Origin: Marixanthomonas sp963974425
Lineage (GTDB): Bacteria > Bacteroidota > Bacteroidia > Flavobacteriales > Flavobacteriaceae
Length of the DNA: 64,000 nucleotides
NCBI RefSeq assembly: GCF_963974425.1
Contig: NZ_CAXBCK010000001.1
Span: 1-64,000, forward strand
Direction of reading: 5' to 3'
Shown: one piece after another, positions 15,976-26,325 of the stretch
Numbering within the stretch: position 1 is the first letter of the stretch
Layout of the letters: each line of letters begins with the position of its first letter
Position numbers and translations under genes: made by a program
The notes under the pieces: model-generated
Seen by the model: only the letters and a program-made list of their open reading frames with translations
Database searches by the model: none
Told to the model about the DNA's origin: nothing

Positions 15976-18900
15976 TTAGTTTCCGAAGTTATAGCGAAGG
16001 GTTATACCGCTTCTAATTGTCGTTTGTGGGAATGCAGTTGAAATGGCATATTCTGAGAACGTATGATCGTAGTAAAACAGTGCCGTCAAATTTTTACTCA
16101 ACGCATAGTCTGCCGAAAATTGAAGACCATAAATAGTCTGCCCTGCTGTCGTTTGGTTATTTTCAATATCTAAGTAACGAATAATAGTTTTGTTATCCCT
16201 TCTAGAAAGATCCATTTTAAAGTTTAAATCACTTTTAAGTATTTTTTTATTACCACCAAAATTAGTTCCAATAGTAAGATCCTTCAACCTATAACCTAAA
16301 CCAAGAATAATTTCATCTCCTTGTATCTCAGTAAGTAAGTTGTTAGCAAAACTTAAAGATAGCGCTCTGTCTTTTCTATACTCAGCAAGAATTTTTATTG
16401 AGTTTTTCATCTCAAAGTCTACACGAAGTAACGGTGAAAATTGTTCAGTAAGGTTTACATTACTTAATAAAGTTTCACTTTTAAAGTTTCCTGCTTGGTC
16501 TACAGCACCAGGGTTAAAGCGGTCGTAATCCAAGTTACTTTGAAATTGATTTACTGTGTAACCAGCTCTATAACCGTGTTGCAACGAAAAACGTTTAAAT
16601 CGTTTTTTAAACCAATCCAAGTTCATTAAACCAGTGTATTTTATATCCCAGTTTGGCAATGGAACGTCTCTTAAAAAGCCTTTCTTTTCACTAGAAGCAT
16701 CGCTTCCTTTATAAGCTGCTAGAAATGCTGGCAGTAATACATTTTGACTAGTTCTACCAAAACCTACTGGATATCCAGTGTCGGGATCACGTGGAATATT
16801 TCCGCCGCCATAATAATCTTCAGCGAGTCGGTTTGCAATAACAAGCCTATTACTTCTGAAATCATCAAATGCTTCAGAACTATTTTCATCACTGGCGCTA
16901 AATGCTGTTTTTATTAATAAAGTTGAAATATTAAAGTTTCCAAAAGTATTTGGCGTTAACGAACGATATTGCCCATCTTCAACTATATAGTTTTCGGCAT
17001 AATTTTCAGAATATAAACGGTTTCCGTTAATATCTATGGTAAGATCATTTAAGGGCTCTAAATTCACTTGAACATCCATTTGCCTATTTTCTACTTCGGT
17101 ATATTGCTCATTGAATTCCGGATACAACGTAAGCCACCCTTTACGTGCCGCTTCTTCTCTTATTTCAGCTTGGCTACCGAAAGTAAAAGCGGTTGTAGGT
17201 CTCAACGTACCAATGAAACCTATGGATTGAGTATATCCTGGAAGGAAAATACCTTGGTTTTCTTGATAATTGAACTTAATTTTCTTAATAGAAGTAACCA
17301 ACCCAATAATAGTATTAACAGCTTTATCGCCAGTACTTAATGAACCGCCACCTGTTTGAGCGCCACCTTGGTTACCCAATACATTATTATTTGTACTAAC
17401 AGAAAAAGAGTTGTTGTTTTCTTGTTCTTCTCCGTCTTTACCGGCTTTGCCGCCATTGCGCAATCCTTCCATACCCCCACCAGCGGGATTACCCTGTCCT
17501 GCACTACGGGCGTTTGCTCCATTATTGCTTTTAGTTTTCTTAGTAAGACCGACATAACGATAAAAGCCACTCATATCAATATTAGAATTAATGGCATGCG
17601 TCATTGCGTTTTGGACTGAGTTTCCTAAATCATACACTTGACTACCTGTACCATCATTATTTGGTATTGAAATATTGTTAAACAAATCACTACCATCCTG
17701 CCATTGGAAATCGCCCGTATAGGAGTAAGTTGCCCTAATAAATTTCAAGAACGGAAATTTGTCGAAAGGTAAATCGTAATTCAACTGTAAAGACTGAAAA
17801 TGTTGATTAGGCTCTCCAATATCAAAAAATCCATCCCATATACCAATACTATCATCTGAAAAACCTTGATCATCCAAATAATTGGTTACAAGCCTGTTGT
17901 TTGATGAAGTAAAATTGAAACGTAGTGATTTAGTTAAATTATAATTGATATTGTACTCCCAATCAAACAAGAAATTACGTTGATATAATGTAGGAATACC
18001 AATGTTACCTGGTAATGTGTTCAATTCCCTAAATTTCTGTTCATTATATTGACGAACTATGTTTGAACTTACCGATACATTTGTTGGTTTATAATTGATA
18101 TTAAAATCTTTCAAAAACTGCCAATACTTGCCAGTAAAAAGAGAATCATTCTTTTTAAAAGGTTCGTAAGGTTTTTGATCAAAATTAAAATTATACGTTC
18201 CACCTAAACGCACATTTTGATCCAAGGCATCTTCGATTTCAAAATCATGGTGATCTACCTGATTGTAAGAATATGAAAAGGTAAAGTTTTCAATATCATA
18301 CGGCATAGGCTTTTTATCACCAGTCCTATCTTTCCGAACACCTATAAAGTTTATACTTTGTCGCTTAGTATAATCTACAGATCGTTGCCTAATATCTTCT
18401 TTCTCATCTTCATCGTCGGTATTATCAAGACGCGTGTCTAGTTCAATATCCTGAAATTCGGGATCGTATTGTGGGGTAATCAATTCTTCAGAACGACCGT
18501 AGTTAAATGGCAACTGGATACCCCATTTTTCTGGAAGTAATTGTCCTAAGTTAAAGTTAGTAACAACATCATACTGTTTTATGTCTTCACGGCTTCTTTG
18601 GTTTGGTCCTTGTTCTACAGAGCCGAAACCAACGGTGCTTCTTCTTCCAGTTGCACTTACGTTCATAAAGTCGGCCATATTCGCATCAAGCGTAGCAACT
18701 GCTGCCCAACCGCCTTCATTTTTAAGTTCAGAAAGGCGCAATTCGTTAAACCAAACTTCTCCAGCAATATCGCTAGTATTGGTTTCTCTATTTTTCATAC
18801 CCAACATAATAGTACGTACATTACCAAAACTCGGGTTTCCTTTAATACCAATACGCATTTCATTTTCAGGACCTGAGTAATTAGGGTCGAGTTCCGACTG

Positions 18901-21900
18901 ATCAAAATAAACAGGTTGCGTTAGATCTTCAGGTGGTTCTGTTGCTCCCAATACGCGTGTTTTTACTTCTTGAAGCAACGCCAACGGTAAGTTTATTCGG
19001 TTTTCAGCAGGCCATACTTCTTCTCGAGAAGTTGATCCAAAAGAGGTTGGGTTTAACGGGATTTCAATTTCGTAGTAGTTTTGTGAAAGGTCATTCCCCA
19101 AGCGCATAAACGCAACCATTTCACCATCAGCCAAAGCTGCTTCATTCTGTAACGACTCTGCGTGGATAAACATTTCTAAGTTTTTATACTGACGCATATC
19201 CACGTTGAAATTTTTATAAACTCCACGGCCATCGCCAGGCTCCAATCCATTAACCCGTAGCGCAAGGGATTGCTCGTTTTGACGAATCAAGTTGTTGTTG
19301 TTATTCAATTGTTCACGCAACACTCCAGGAGGCAACACATAAGGAATTGGTTGTCTGTTCTCGTTTTCTTCAATATTAACTGCTTCACTTTCAAAGACAG
19401 TATCATCCATTTCAGGATCTTCTCCGGTTAAATCGAGTGTTTGTGTATATCTTCTATAATCACCTCGCACCAATTCTAGCGTACCAAAACGTAACACTGT
19501 CGCTTCAGAGAACTGTGAAAGATACATTCGCATAAAACGGATAGATCTAAAATCTGAAATTCCATTAATGGTCTGGTCTGGGTCACTAATTGGTATTTTA
19601 AATTGTACCCAACGAGCATCGATTGTTTCGTTGTTAGGTGTGGTTACTTGTATTTCTTTTACATCAGTAATATATTCGTTATTACTTTTATCCATCCCTG
19701 GAAATACTGGAACGTTATATTCAAAATAGGCATCTACCGTATTCATGGTATTATCACGGTTAATGTCTTCCACGTCTGGTTGTGTGGTTGAACCGCGATT
19801 AACGTCTGTAACTTCTACAGGAGAGTTACCTTCAGTTCCGTTATATTGACGGTATCTATTAATCACATCGCCATCTGCTTGTAGAAAGTATTGATAATTA
19901 TCATTCGCAGGATCGGCAAGGTTACCGAAGTCTGTGAACATAGCAGCCTCACCTGCATCATTAAGCCCATCATAACCTATGTCTTGATTGGTACGTTCTT
20001 GTCCCTCGGTATCAAATGTATAAACAAGTGATTGATTGGTTGGTACTTTTCCAAAAATGGTAGGGATGGTATTCTCATCACTGCCATTTTCAGGTAATCC
20101 GTTTTCATATTGCTTTCTTCCATCTTTCAGTAAATCTTCGGAAATATTACCTAAATTAAAATTGATGGATCCACCAGTCTGTCCGCTTGTTTCTTCATAG
20201 ATATAGGGATCCATTACCCAAAATTGAATATACTCTACATTAGACCGTTCAAAATCTGTGGTGGTCAATTGTCTAGAAATACCTGCAAACCTATCTTGAG
20301 GGTTTGGCAATGTATTTCCGCCTGAAGCTTGTGGGTTAAAGTTATATGGTCCTCTTTCAGAAGGAAAATAAGCTAAATCCAACGAAAACAAAGCCTGTGT
20401 TTGCCCTTGTATAATATCTTGTTCAGGAAAAATTTCGTCTCTAAAAATTCTTCTTGTAAAAGGAGATGAAAGGTCTTCATCTGTTATTCCTTCTGGACGT
20501 TGTGAACTATAAAAAATAGGGTCTATGGTATACCAAGCCAATCGTGCCCGATTGTAGTTATAGGATAATTCGTTTGAAATTTCTCCACCAAAACCTACTG
20601 GGGTGCTTCCTAAGAACCACGTGTTTGGTGTACTAATATCTAACTCGGTCTGTGAGGCTTCAAAATCATCAACATATACTGTCGCTTTTCCATCAAAATC
20701 TGAAACTTTTGGTGCTCCAGGCATTAGATAAGCAAATTCACCTCGTAATGATACGTTCGATTCTACATCGGTATCAATATTAGGTAACTTATTTACCAAT
20801 CTTGTTAAAAATGGAACTTCGGTAGAATAATTTGCATTGAACCCAAAAACAGTATTATTAATAGGCTCTGCATTGTAAGAAGACTTTTGCGTTAAAGGAC
20901 GTTCGTTTAAATTCAAGTACGTAGCTCCAACTTGAAATTTATCACTGAATTTGTGTTCTACATTTAGACCTGTGAAACGTTTGGTCTGCTGCCCGAACAA
21001 CGTATTATTTTCAGTAGAAATCTGTATAGGCGTATTAGAATTCAATAATGACGGGTCTAAAATCTGAACCCTTCCTAGTTGATAATTTACGGTGTAATCT
21101 ACGCCTTCAACTAATTCACGCCCTCCAGCTGTAACTGTAACCGAACCTTGTGGAATATTAAAGGCTCCAATTGGGATACCATCTGCTCCAGTAGATTTAT
21201 AACTACCTTTTAACTGAAACTTGTTTTTATCGCTGTCTTCTTGTTCTGCTTGTGTTTTTGTAGAAGTATATAAAGTTCTAAACACGTATTTATTTTGATT
21301 GGCGTTATAAGTAGATGGCACATTATAATTTTCAACACCTCCTGGTGTATTATCTAACTTGTCGAATAAGTATTTACCAAAAGGTTCTACTGAAGTAAAT
21401 ATTATTTGACCGTTTTGTGTATCAACTGTAATATTTGGCAAAAAGTCAAAGAAACCGTCTCCTCCTTGTTGTGGATCTCCGTTAAAATTTAATCTATCTA
21501 AATTAAACACTCGAAGCAATGTTGTACTTTCAACGTCTTCCGGCAACGGCACACCATCTACACCAGTAATATAGTTAAGTGGAGAAGGGTCAGTATAAAG
21601 AATATTCATTTTAAAATCTTCTTGCTCTAATTGAAAAGCACCAATAGAATAGATGTTTTTCATCATCAAGTCCCAAACCGGTTCTTCAACATTGGTGATG
21701 TTACTTTTCAACATTTTAACCACTAAGTTTTGAGCCACTCCTTCTATACCTCCTTGAGGTGGAACATTTGGATCATTGTCACCACCAGTATTACCGGTAC
21801 CTGTAGCTTCTACTCCATCATTGGAAAATTCACCCACTTGATAGACTTCTCCATTTACGGTAAATTGATATGACACCCCGAGTACTTCATCATTACTCAA

Positions 21901-23247
21901 CCGTTGGTTTAAAGAGACATAACCCAATTGTGGATGTAAAGTATATTCACTTGGCTGTAACTTTCTTACGTTTTCCTGAACTACATAATCAACTCCTTGT
22001 TGAACAGGAACGCCTCCAAAACCAGATTGGACTGTCGCCACATCACGTATTGCACTGTTTAAAACAGAAGGTACGGAAGGATCATTTATACCAAAGGGAT
22101 TAAAGTCGTTATTACTATTATCTGGAAATGAACTTCGAGGCTTATTGATAAACCCTCCTGGTGGTACAGTAAGACCAATATTTTCTGAATTTGATTCCCC
22201 AATATCTTGTAAAGCAACAATATTACGAACGTTTTCAGTATTATTACTACGGTTGGTAATCCATATTTCTACCCTAGTTACTTGTACGTTTGAGTTGATG
22301 AAAGGGTATTGTTCTAAAGTTCTATCATAATTATCCCTAAAGTAATGCGCTAAGAAAAAGTGACGATTTTCATCATATTCTGAAGCAAAAAGCTCATAAT
22401 CTGTAACGGTAGCACCACCCTCTGCAGTTACGGTACGGGTTTCAGACTTTTGTTCAGAAAACACTCCTGTAATTGTTGTTTTCCCAAACTGTAATTGGGT
22501 TTTTACCCCGAACAGACTTTGAGCACCTTGAATTAAAGAACTGTTAAGTGGCATACTTACGTTACCTACTTCAATCTTTTGAATGATATCGTCTTCGGTA
22601 GGTGTATATTCTAATTTTATTTGATTCTGAAAATCAAAAGTTGATTGGGTGTCATAATTAGCGGTAATCTGAAGCCGCTCCCCTACTTTCCCTAATAAAC
22701 TAAGGCTAATACGCTGGTCAAAATCGAAAGACAAATTGCTTCGGTTTCTAGGAGAAAAAGATGGATTGTCTTGTTTAGTATACAAAAGACCAAGGTCGAT
22801 TTCTACCGAACCCTGTGGAATTACTTCAATTGTATTTCCGCCAAAAATAGATTCAAAAAAATTAGAGTTTACATAAAATGTTGGCAATAAGTTTTTTTGT
22901 GCTTCCTCTGAGCCCTCTTTTCTTCCATCGGCCGCATCAATTTTTTCCTTAAAATAGGATTTCATATCCTGTTCCAAAATAAGTTGTTGATATTCTTCTG
23001 GAGTCAGGATAATAGGATAAGAGATTTTAAAACTTCCTAATGTTCTAGTGTAAATATACCGATCAGTAACTGGATCGTAGGTATATAAATCTTCAATACT
23101 TGTTGGTGGTAGGTCTATTCGTCCTTCAGCATATCCAGTCTTGGTAGAATCTTGTGAAAAAGCAGTTGTTGTAGTTGCAAAAACAGCTCCAATAATTAAT
23201 AATAACCTATAAAACTTATGAATGTAATTGTAATTTTTTGCGCCCAA
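15976..23247 (-). CDS. sprA: SprA, giant outer membrane translocon of the type IX secretion system
   Basis: 2423 residues, matching the known size of SprA (about 2400). A signal peptide (about 10-32, FYRLLLIIGAVFATTTTAFSQ in cut form LLIIGAVFATTT) is followed by long repeated beta-rich segments with many aromatic/acidic turns, ending with a beta-barrel strand at ITLRYNFGN. In Flavobacterium johnsoniae SprA is the 36-strand channel through which type IX cargo crosses the outer membrane and is needed for gliding. The start is TTG at 23247, because an in-frame stop (the ruvA stop codon, 23251-23253) lies just upstream and no ATG precedes the signal peptide. Three bases separate it from ruvA. Confidence 0.95.
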   Translation of the reverse strand: MGAKNYNYIHKFYRLLLIIGAVFATTTTAFSQDSTKTGYAEGRIDLPPTSIEDLYTYDPVTDRYIYTRTLGSFKISYPIILTPEEYQQLILEQDMKSYFKEKIDAADGRKEGSEEAQKNLLPTFYVNSNFFESIFGGNTIEVIPQGSVEIDLGLLYTKQDNPSFSPRNRSNLSFDFDQRISLSLLGKVGERLQITANYDTQSTFDFQNQIKLEYTPTEDDIIQKIEVGNVSMPLNSSLIQGAQSLFGVKTQLQFGKTTITGVFSEQKSETRTVTAEGGATVTDYELFASEYDENRHFFLAHYFRDNYDRTLEQYPFINSNVQVTRVEIWITNRSNNTENVRNIVALQDIGESNSENIGLTVPPGGFINKPRSSFPDNSNNDFNPFGINDPSVPSVLNSAIRDVATVQSGFGGVPVQQGVDYVVQENVRKLQPSEYTLHPQLGYVSLNQRLSNDEVLGVSYQFTVNGEVYQVGEFSNDGVEATGTGNTGGDNDPNVPPQGGIEGVAQNLVVKMLKSNITNVEEPVWDLMMKNIYSIGAFQLEQEDFKMNILYTDPSPLNYITGVDGVPLPEDVESTTLLRVFNLDRLNFNGDPQQGGDGFFDFLPNITVDTQNGQIIFTSVEPFGKYLFDKLDNTPGGVENYNVPSTYNANQNKYVFRTLYTSTKTQAEQEDSDKNKFQLKGSYKSTGADGIPIGAFNIPQGSVTVTAGGRELVEGVDYTVNYQLGRVQILDPSLLNSNTPIQISTENNTLFGQQTKRFTGLNVEHKFSDKFQVGATYLNLNERPLTQKSSYNAEPINNTVFGFNANYSTEVPFLTRLVNKLPNIDTDVESNVSLRGEFAYLMPGAPKVSDFDGKATVYVDDFEASQTELDISTPNTWFLGSTPVGFGGEISNELSYNYNRARLAWYTIDPIFYSSQRPEGITDEDLSSPFTRRIFRDEIFPEQDIIQGQTQALFSLDLAYFPSERGPYNFNPQASGGNTLPNPQDRFAGISRQLTTTDFERSNVEYIQFWVMDPYIYEETSGQTGGSINFNLGNISEDLLKDGRKQYENGLPENGSDENTIPTIFGKVPTNQSLVYTFDTEGQERTNQDIGYDGLNDAGEAAMFTDFGNLADPANDNYQYFLQADGDVINRYRQYNGTEGNSPVEVTDVNRGSTTQPDVEDINRDNTMNTVDAYFEYNVPVFPGMDKSNNEYITDVKEIQVTTPNNETIDARWVQFKIPISDPDQTINGISDFRSIRFMRMYLSQFSEATVLRFGTLELVRGDYRRYTQTLDLTGEDPEMDDTVFESEAVNIEENENRQPIPYVLPPGVLREQLNNNNNLIRQNEQSLALRVNGLEPGDGRGVYKNFNVDMRQYKNLEMFIHAESLQNEAALADGEMVAFMRLGNDLSQNYYEIEIPLNPTSFGSTSREEVWPAENRINLPLALLQEVKTRVLGATEPPEDLTQPVYFDQSELDPNYSGPENEMRIGIKGNPSFGNVRTIMLGMKNRETNTSDIAGEVWFNELRLSELKNEGGWAAVATLDANMADFMNVSATGRRSTVGFGSVEQGPNQRSREDIKQYDVVTNFNLGQLLPEKWGIQLPFNYGRSEELITPQYDPEFQDIELDTRLDNTDDEDEKEDIRQRSVDYTKRQSINFIGVRKDRTGDKKPMPYDIENFTFSYSYNQVDHHDFEIEDALDQNVRLGGTYNFNFDQKPYEPFKKNDSLFTGKYWQFLKDFNINYKPTNVSVSSNIVRQYNEQKFRELNTLPGNIGIPTLYQRNFLFDWEYNINYNLTKSLRFNFTSSNNRLVTNYLDDQGFSDDSIGIWDGFFDIGEPNQHFQSLQLNYDLPFDKFPFLKFIRATYSYTGDFQWQDGSDLFNNISIPNNDGTGSQVYDLGNSVQNAMTHAINSNIDMSGFYRYVGLTKKTKSNNGANARSAGQGNPAGGGMEGLRNGGKAGKDGEEQENNNSFSVSTNNNVLGNQGGAQTGGGSLSTGDKAVNTIIGLVTSIKKIKFNYQENQGIFLPGYTQSIGFIGTLRPTTAFTFGSQAEIREEAARKGWLTLYPEFNEQYTEVENRQMDVQVNLEPLNDLTIDINGNRLYSENYAENYIVEDGQYRSLTPNTFGNFNISTLLIKTAFSASDENSSEAFDDFRSNRLVIANRLAEDYYGGGNIPRDPDTGYPVGFGRTSQNVLLPAFLAAYKGSDASSEKKGFLRDVPLPNWDIKYTGLMNLDWFKKRFKRFSLQHGYRAGYTVNQFQSNLDYDRFNPGAVDQAGNFKSETLLSNVNLTEQFSPLLRVDFEMKNSIKILAEYRKDRALSLSFANNLLTEIQGDEIILGLGYRLKDLTIGTNFGGNKKILKSDLNFKMDLSRRDNKTIIRYLDIENNQTTAGQTIYGLQFSADYALSKNLTALFYYDHTFSEYAISTAFPQTTIRSGITLRYNFGN

Positions 23248-23250
23248 TTG

Positions 23251-23832
23251 TTATAAATTTTTTAAAGCTTGTTTTATAATTTCTTCAGCAGTTGCCTGTG
23301 GGTTTTGCTTTATTATTTTTTCGCAAATTTTCTCAGATTGTTTACGTGCAAATCCCAGCGTCTCCAAAGCAGATAACGCTTCATTTTTGTTCGTATTGCT
23401 TGAACTAGAAGAAATACCCGATAAGCCTTCTACTTTTAGTACTTTGTCTTTTAAATCTAATATCACCCTTTGTGCGGTTTTTGTGCCTATCCCCTTAACA
23501 GATTGAATAACTACTGCATCTTCTGTAGCTATAGCATCTTTTACTTGATCAGGTGTTAAAGATGATAACATGGTACGAGCTGTGCTAGCACCTACCCCAG
23601 AAACCGACACCAACAACCTAAAAATCTCTCGTTCTGCTTTTTCATAAAACCCAAATAAGGTATGTGCATCTTCACGCACTTGTAGGTGAGTATAAACTTT
23701 TATATTTTCAGAATTAGGAAGTTGAGAAAACGTATGTAGCGAAACATTGATAAAATAACCAACACCATTACAGTCAATCACTATATCAGTTGGATTTTTT
23801 TCTACTAATTTTCCCTCAATGTGGGTTATCAT
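23251..23832 (-). CDS. ruvA: Holliday junction branch migration protein RuvA
   Basis: 193 residues, normal size. N-terminal OB domain (MITHIEGKLVEKNPTDIVIDC in cut form ITHIEGKL), two helix-hairpin-helix motifs (LLVSVSGVGASTARTML and IQSVKGIGTKTAQRVIL) that grip DNA, and the flexible C-terminal RuvB-binding domain (ALETLGFARKQSEKI). RuvA targets RuvB, encoded at 27246-28268, to Holliday junctions. Upstream is maeB; downstream sprA follows after 3 bases. Confidence 0.96.
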   Translation of the reverse strand: MITHIEGKLVEKNPTDIVIDCNGVGYFINVSLHTFSQLPNSENIKVYTHLQVREDAHTLFGFYEKAEREIFRLLVSVSGVGASTARTMLSSLTPDQVKDAIATEDAVVIQSVKGIGTKTAQRVILDLKDKVLKVEGLSGISSSSSNTNKNEALSALETLGFARKQSEKICEKIIKQNPQATAEEIIKQALKNL

Positions 23833-23854
23833 ACGTTATAAAAATGTTAAAGGC

Positions 23855-23862
23855 CAAATATA
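23855..23862 (-). promoter_or_regulatory. -7 element upstream of ruvA
   Basis: TATATTTG on the minus strand, 22 bases before the ruvA ATG. No convincing -33 TTG at the right spacing, so this is a tentative promoter for ruvA-sprA-gcvH-vanZ. Confidence 0.45.
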
Positions 23863-23918
23863 GCATAATTATTTGCATCTGCCCATCTGAAAAATGTGAA
23901 AATATAGAAGGAAAAAGT

Positions 23919-26225
23919 TTAGTCTTTTTGCTGCTTTAAAGCTTCTTTTTCACGCTTTTCTTTCTGTTGTGCATCTACAACTGAAACGGCAGCCATGTTC
24001 ACCATTTCTTCAACACTAGCACCTAATTGAAGGATGTGTACAGGTTTTCGCATACCAAGCATAATAGGACCAATAGATTCTACTCCATTCAGTTCTTTTA
24101 AAAGCTTGTAATTACTGTTTGCAGAGTCTAAGTTTGGAAATATTAAAGCATTCACTTTTTTACCAGCCAATTTTGAAAAAGGGAATTTTTTTTGAAGCAA
24201 CGTTGGATTTAACGCAAAATCTGTCTGCAACTCTCCATCTACGTGCATATCTGGCGTTACTTTATGAAGATACTCCACAGCTTCTTTTACTTTAGTGGCG
24301 TGTGGATCTTTTGACGAACCAAAATTAGCATAGGAAACCATCGCAATTACTGGCGTTAACCCAAACATTTTCATCGTGTAGTTGGTCATCTGTGCAATTT
24401 TCGCCAACTCCTTGGCTGTAGGGTCTATGTTTATAGAAGTATCTGAAATAAATAAAGGTCCTCGTTTTGTTAACATTAAATTGGTAGTGGCTACTTTACT
24501 TACCCCATCAAACCTACCGATAGTTTCTAAAACTGGCCGAACTACTGAAGGATACGCTCTTGAATATCCTGAAATCATGGTATCTGCATCCCCTTCATTT
24601 ACCATCATGGCAGCAAAGTAATTACGTTCTCGCATTATTTTTTGCGCATCATATAGGGTAATACCGCTCCTTCTTCGGTTTTTCCAGTGCTTTTCAGCAT
24701 AATAATTTCGTTTTTCTTCTTGTTCGTCAGATTTTGGATCGATAATCTCTAAATTTTCTATATCGAATTCGAGTTGCTCCATCAATTCGAGAATAATCTC
24801 TTTTCTTCCCAATAACACCGGAATACCAATACCTTCTTCGTATACAATTTGAGCAGCTTTTAAAACATCTAGATGATCTGCTTCAGCAAATACAATTCGT
24901 TTCGGATTTGTACGGGCTCTGTTCAATAACAATCGTATAATTTTATTGTCACTGCCCAATCGCTCGTGTAGCTCATCTTCATATTTTTGCCAATTGACAA
25001 TATCTTCTGTAGCTACTCCACTTTCCATAGCTGCTTTGGCAACAGCTGGAGGTACCGCAGCAATTAAACGAGGATCGAAAGGTTTTGGAATAATATAATC
25101 CCTTCCAAAAGTTAATCTTGTTTCACCATAAGCTATATTCACCTGTTCTGGAACCGGCTCTTTCGCTAATTCGGCCAAGGCTTTCACTGCGGCCATCTTC
25201 ATTTCTTCGTTAATCTTGGTAGCACGAACATCTAGCGCACCTCTAAAAATGAAAGGGAAACCAAGTACATTGTTAACTTGATTAGGATGATCACTTCGGC
25301 CAGTCGCCATAATGATATCTTTACGAGTTTTAATCGCCAAATCGTAATCTATTTCAGGATTCGGGTTGGCCATGGCAAAGACAATTGGATTGTCTGCCAT
25401 GCTTTTTAGCATATCTGGCGATACGATATCAGCAATTGACAATCCTACAAATACGTCTGCATTTTTCATGGCTTCTTCTAACGTATCAATTTTTCGAGCA
25501 GTTGCAAACTCTTCTTTTTCTTTAGATAAGTTATCGCGATCTTTTCTGATAACACCTTTACTGTCGAGCATTACAATATTTTCAGCTTTTGCACCAAATG
25601 ATTTGTAAAGCTTCGTACATGAAACTGCTGCTGCCCCAGCACCACTAATAACGATAGAAACTTCTTCTATTTTTTTATCTGCCAACTCTAATGCATTCAA
25701 TAAAGCGGCAGCTGAAATAATTGCCGTTCCATGTTGATCGTCATGCATTACCGGAATATCGAGTTCTTCTTTTAACCTACGTTCAATTTCAAAAGCCTCG
25801 GGAGCTTTAATATCTTCTAAGTTAATACCGCCAAACGTTGGGGAAATATTTTTAACGGTTTCAATAAACTCATCTATATTTTCGGTGTTTACCTCAATAT
25901 CAAACACATCTATGTCTGCAAATATTTTAAAAAGCAATCCTTTTCCTTCCATTACGGGTTTTGAAGCTTCAGGACCAATGTTGCCTAACCCTAGCACAGC
26001 TGTACCATTAGATATTACAGCTACTAAGTTTCCTTTGTTGGTATACTTATAAACGTTATTGGTTTCTTTTTCTATTTCCAAACAAGGTTCAGCAACGCCT
26101 GGGGAATACGCCAAAGAAAGATCTCTTTGGGTCGCATATTTTTTTGAAGGCACTACTTGAATTTTACCTGGTTTTGGTTTTGCGTGGTATACTAAAGCCT
26201 CTCGGCGTCTGCTCTCTTTGCTCAT
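23919..26225 (-). CDS. maeB: NADP-dependent malic enzyme with C-terminal phosphotransacetylase-like domain
   Basis: 768 residues in two parts. The malic enzyme part (about 1-425) has YSPGVAEPCLEI, NGTAVLGLGNIG, the metal site MHDDQHGTAI and the nucleotide-binding VISGAGAAAVSC. The phosphate acetyltransferase-like part (about 435-768) has GYSRAYPSVVRPVLETIG and SKDPHATKVKEAVEYLH; in MaeB enzymes it is regulatory and lacks full Pta activity. The enzyme oxidatively decarboxylates malate to pyruvate, giving NADPH. Length matches Escherichia coli MaeB (about 760). Confidence 0.95.
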   Translation of the reverse strand: MSKESRRREALVYHAKPKPGKIQVVPSKKYATQRDLSLAYSPGVAEPCLEIEKETNNVYKYTNKGNLVAVISNGTAVLGLGNIGPEASKPVMEGKGLLFKIFADIDVFDIEVNTENIDEFIETVKNISPTFGGINLEDIKAPEAFEIERRLKEELDIPVMHDDQHGTAIISAAALLNALELADKKIEEVSIVISGAGAAAVSCTKLYKSFGAKAENIVMLDSKGVIRKDRDNLSKEKEEFATARKIDTLEEAMKNADVFVGLSIADIVSPDMLKSMADNPIVFAMANPNPEIDYDLAIKTRKDIIMATGRSDHPNQVNNVLGFPFIFRGALDVRATKINEEMKMAAVKALAELAKEPVPEQVNIAYGETRLTFGRDYIIPKPFDPRLIAAVPPAVAKAAMESGVATEDIVNWQKYEDELHERLGSDNKIIRLLLNRARTNPKRIVFAEADHLDVLKAAQIVYEEGIGIPVLLGRKEIILELMEQLEFDIENLEIIDPKSDEQEEKRNYYAEKHWKNRRRSGITLYDAQKIMRERNYFAAMMVNEGDADTMISGYSRAYPSVVRPVLETIGRFDGVSKVATTNLMLTKRGPLFISDTSINIDPTAKELAKIAQMTNYTMKMFGLTPVIAMVSYANFGSSKDPHATKVKEAVEYLHKVTPDMHVDGELQTDFALNPTLLQKKFPFSKLAGKKVNALIFPNLDSANSNYKLLKELNGVESIGPIMLGMRKPVHILQLGASVEEMVNMAAVSVVDAQQKEKREKEALKQQKD

Positions 26226-26266
26226 AGTCTGAAGTTTTAATCGTCAAAAATTAAATTGATGACATA

Positions 26267-26274
26267 CAAAGTTA
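26267..26274 (-). promoter_or_regulatory. -7 element upstream of maeB
   Basis: TAACTTTG on the minus strand, 41 bases before the maeB ATG. The matching -33 region has only a run of T, so confidence is moderate. Confidence 0.45.
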
Positions 26275-26325
26275 GCCGAGTAAGTGGAATGATGAAACTT
26301 TAAAGGTTGTTTTTTATAAGAAATA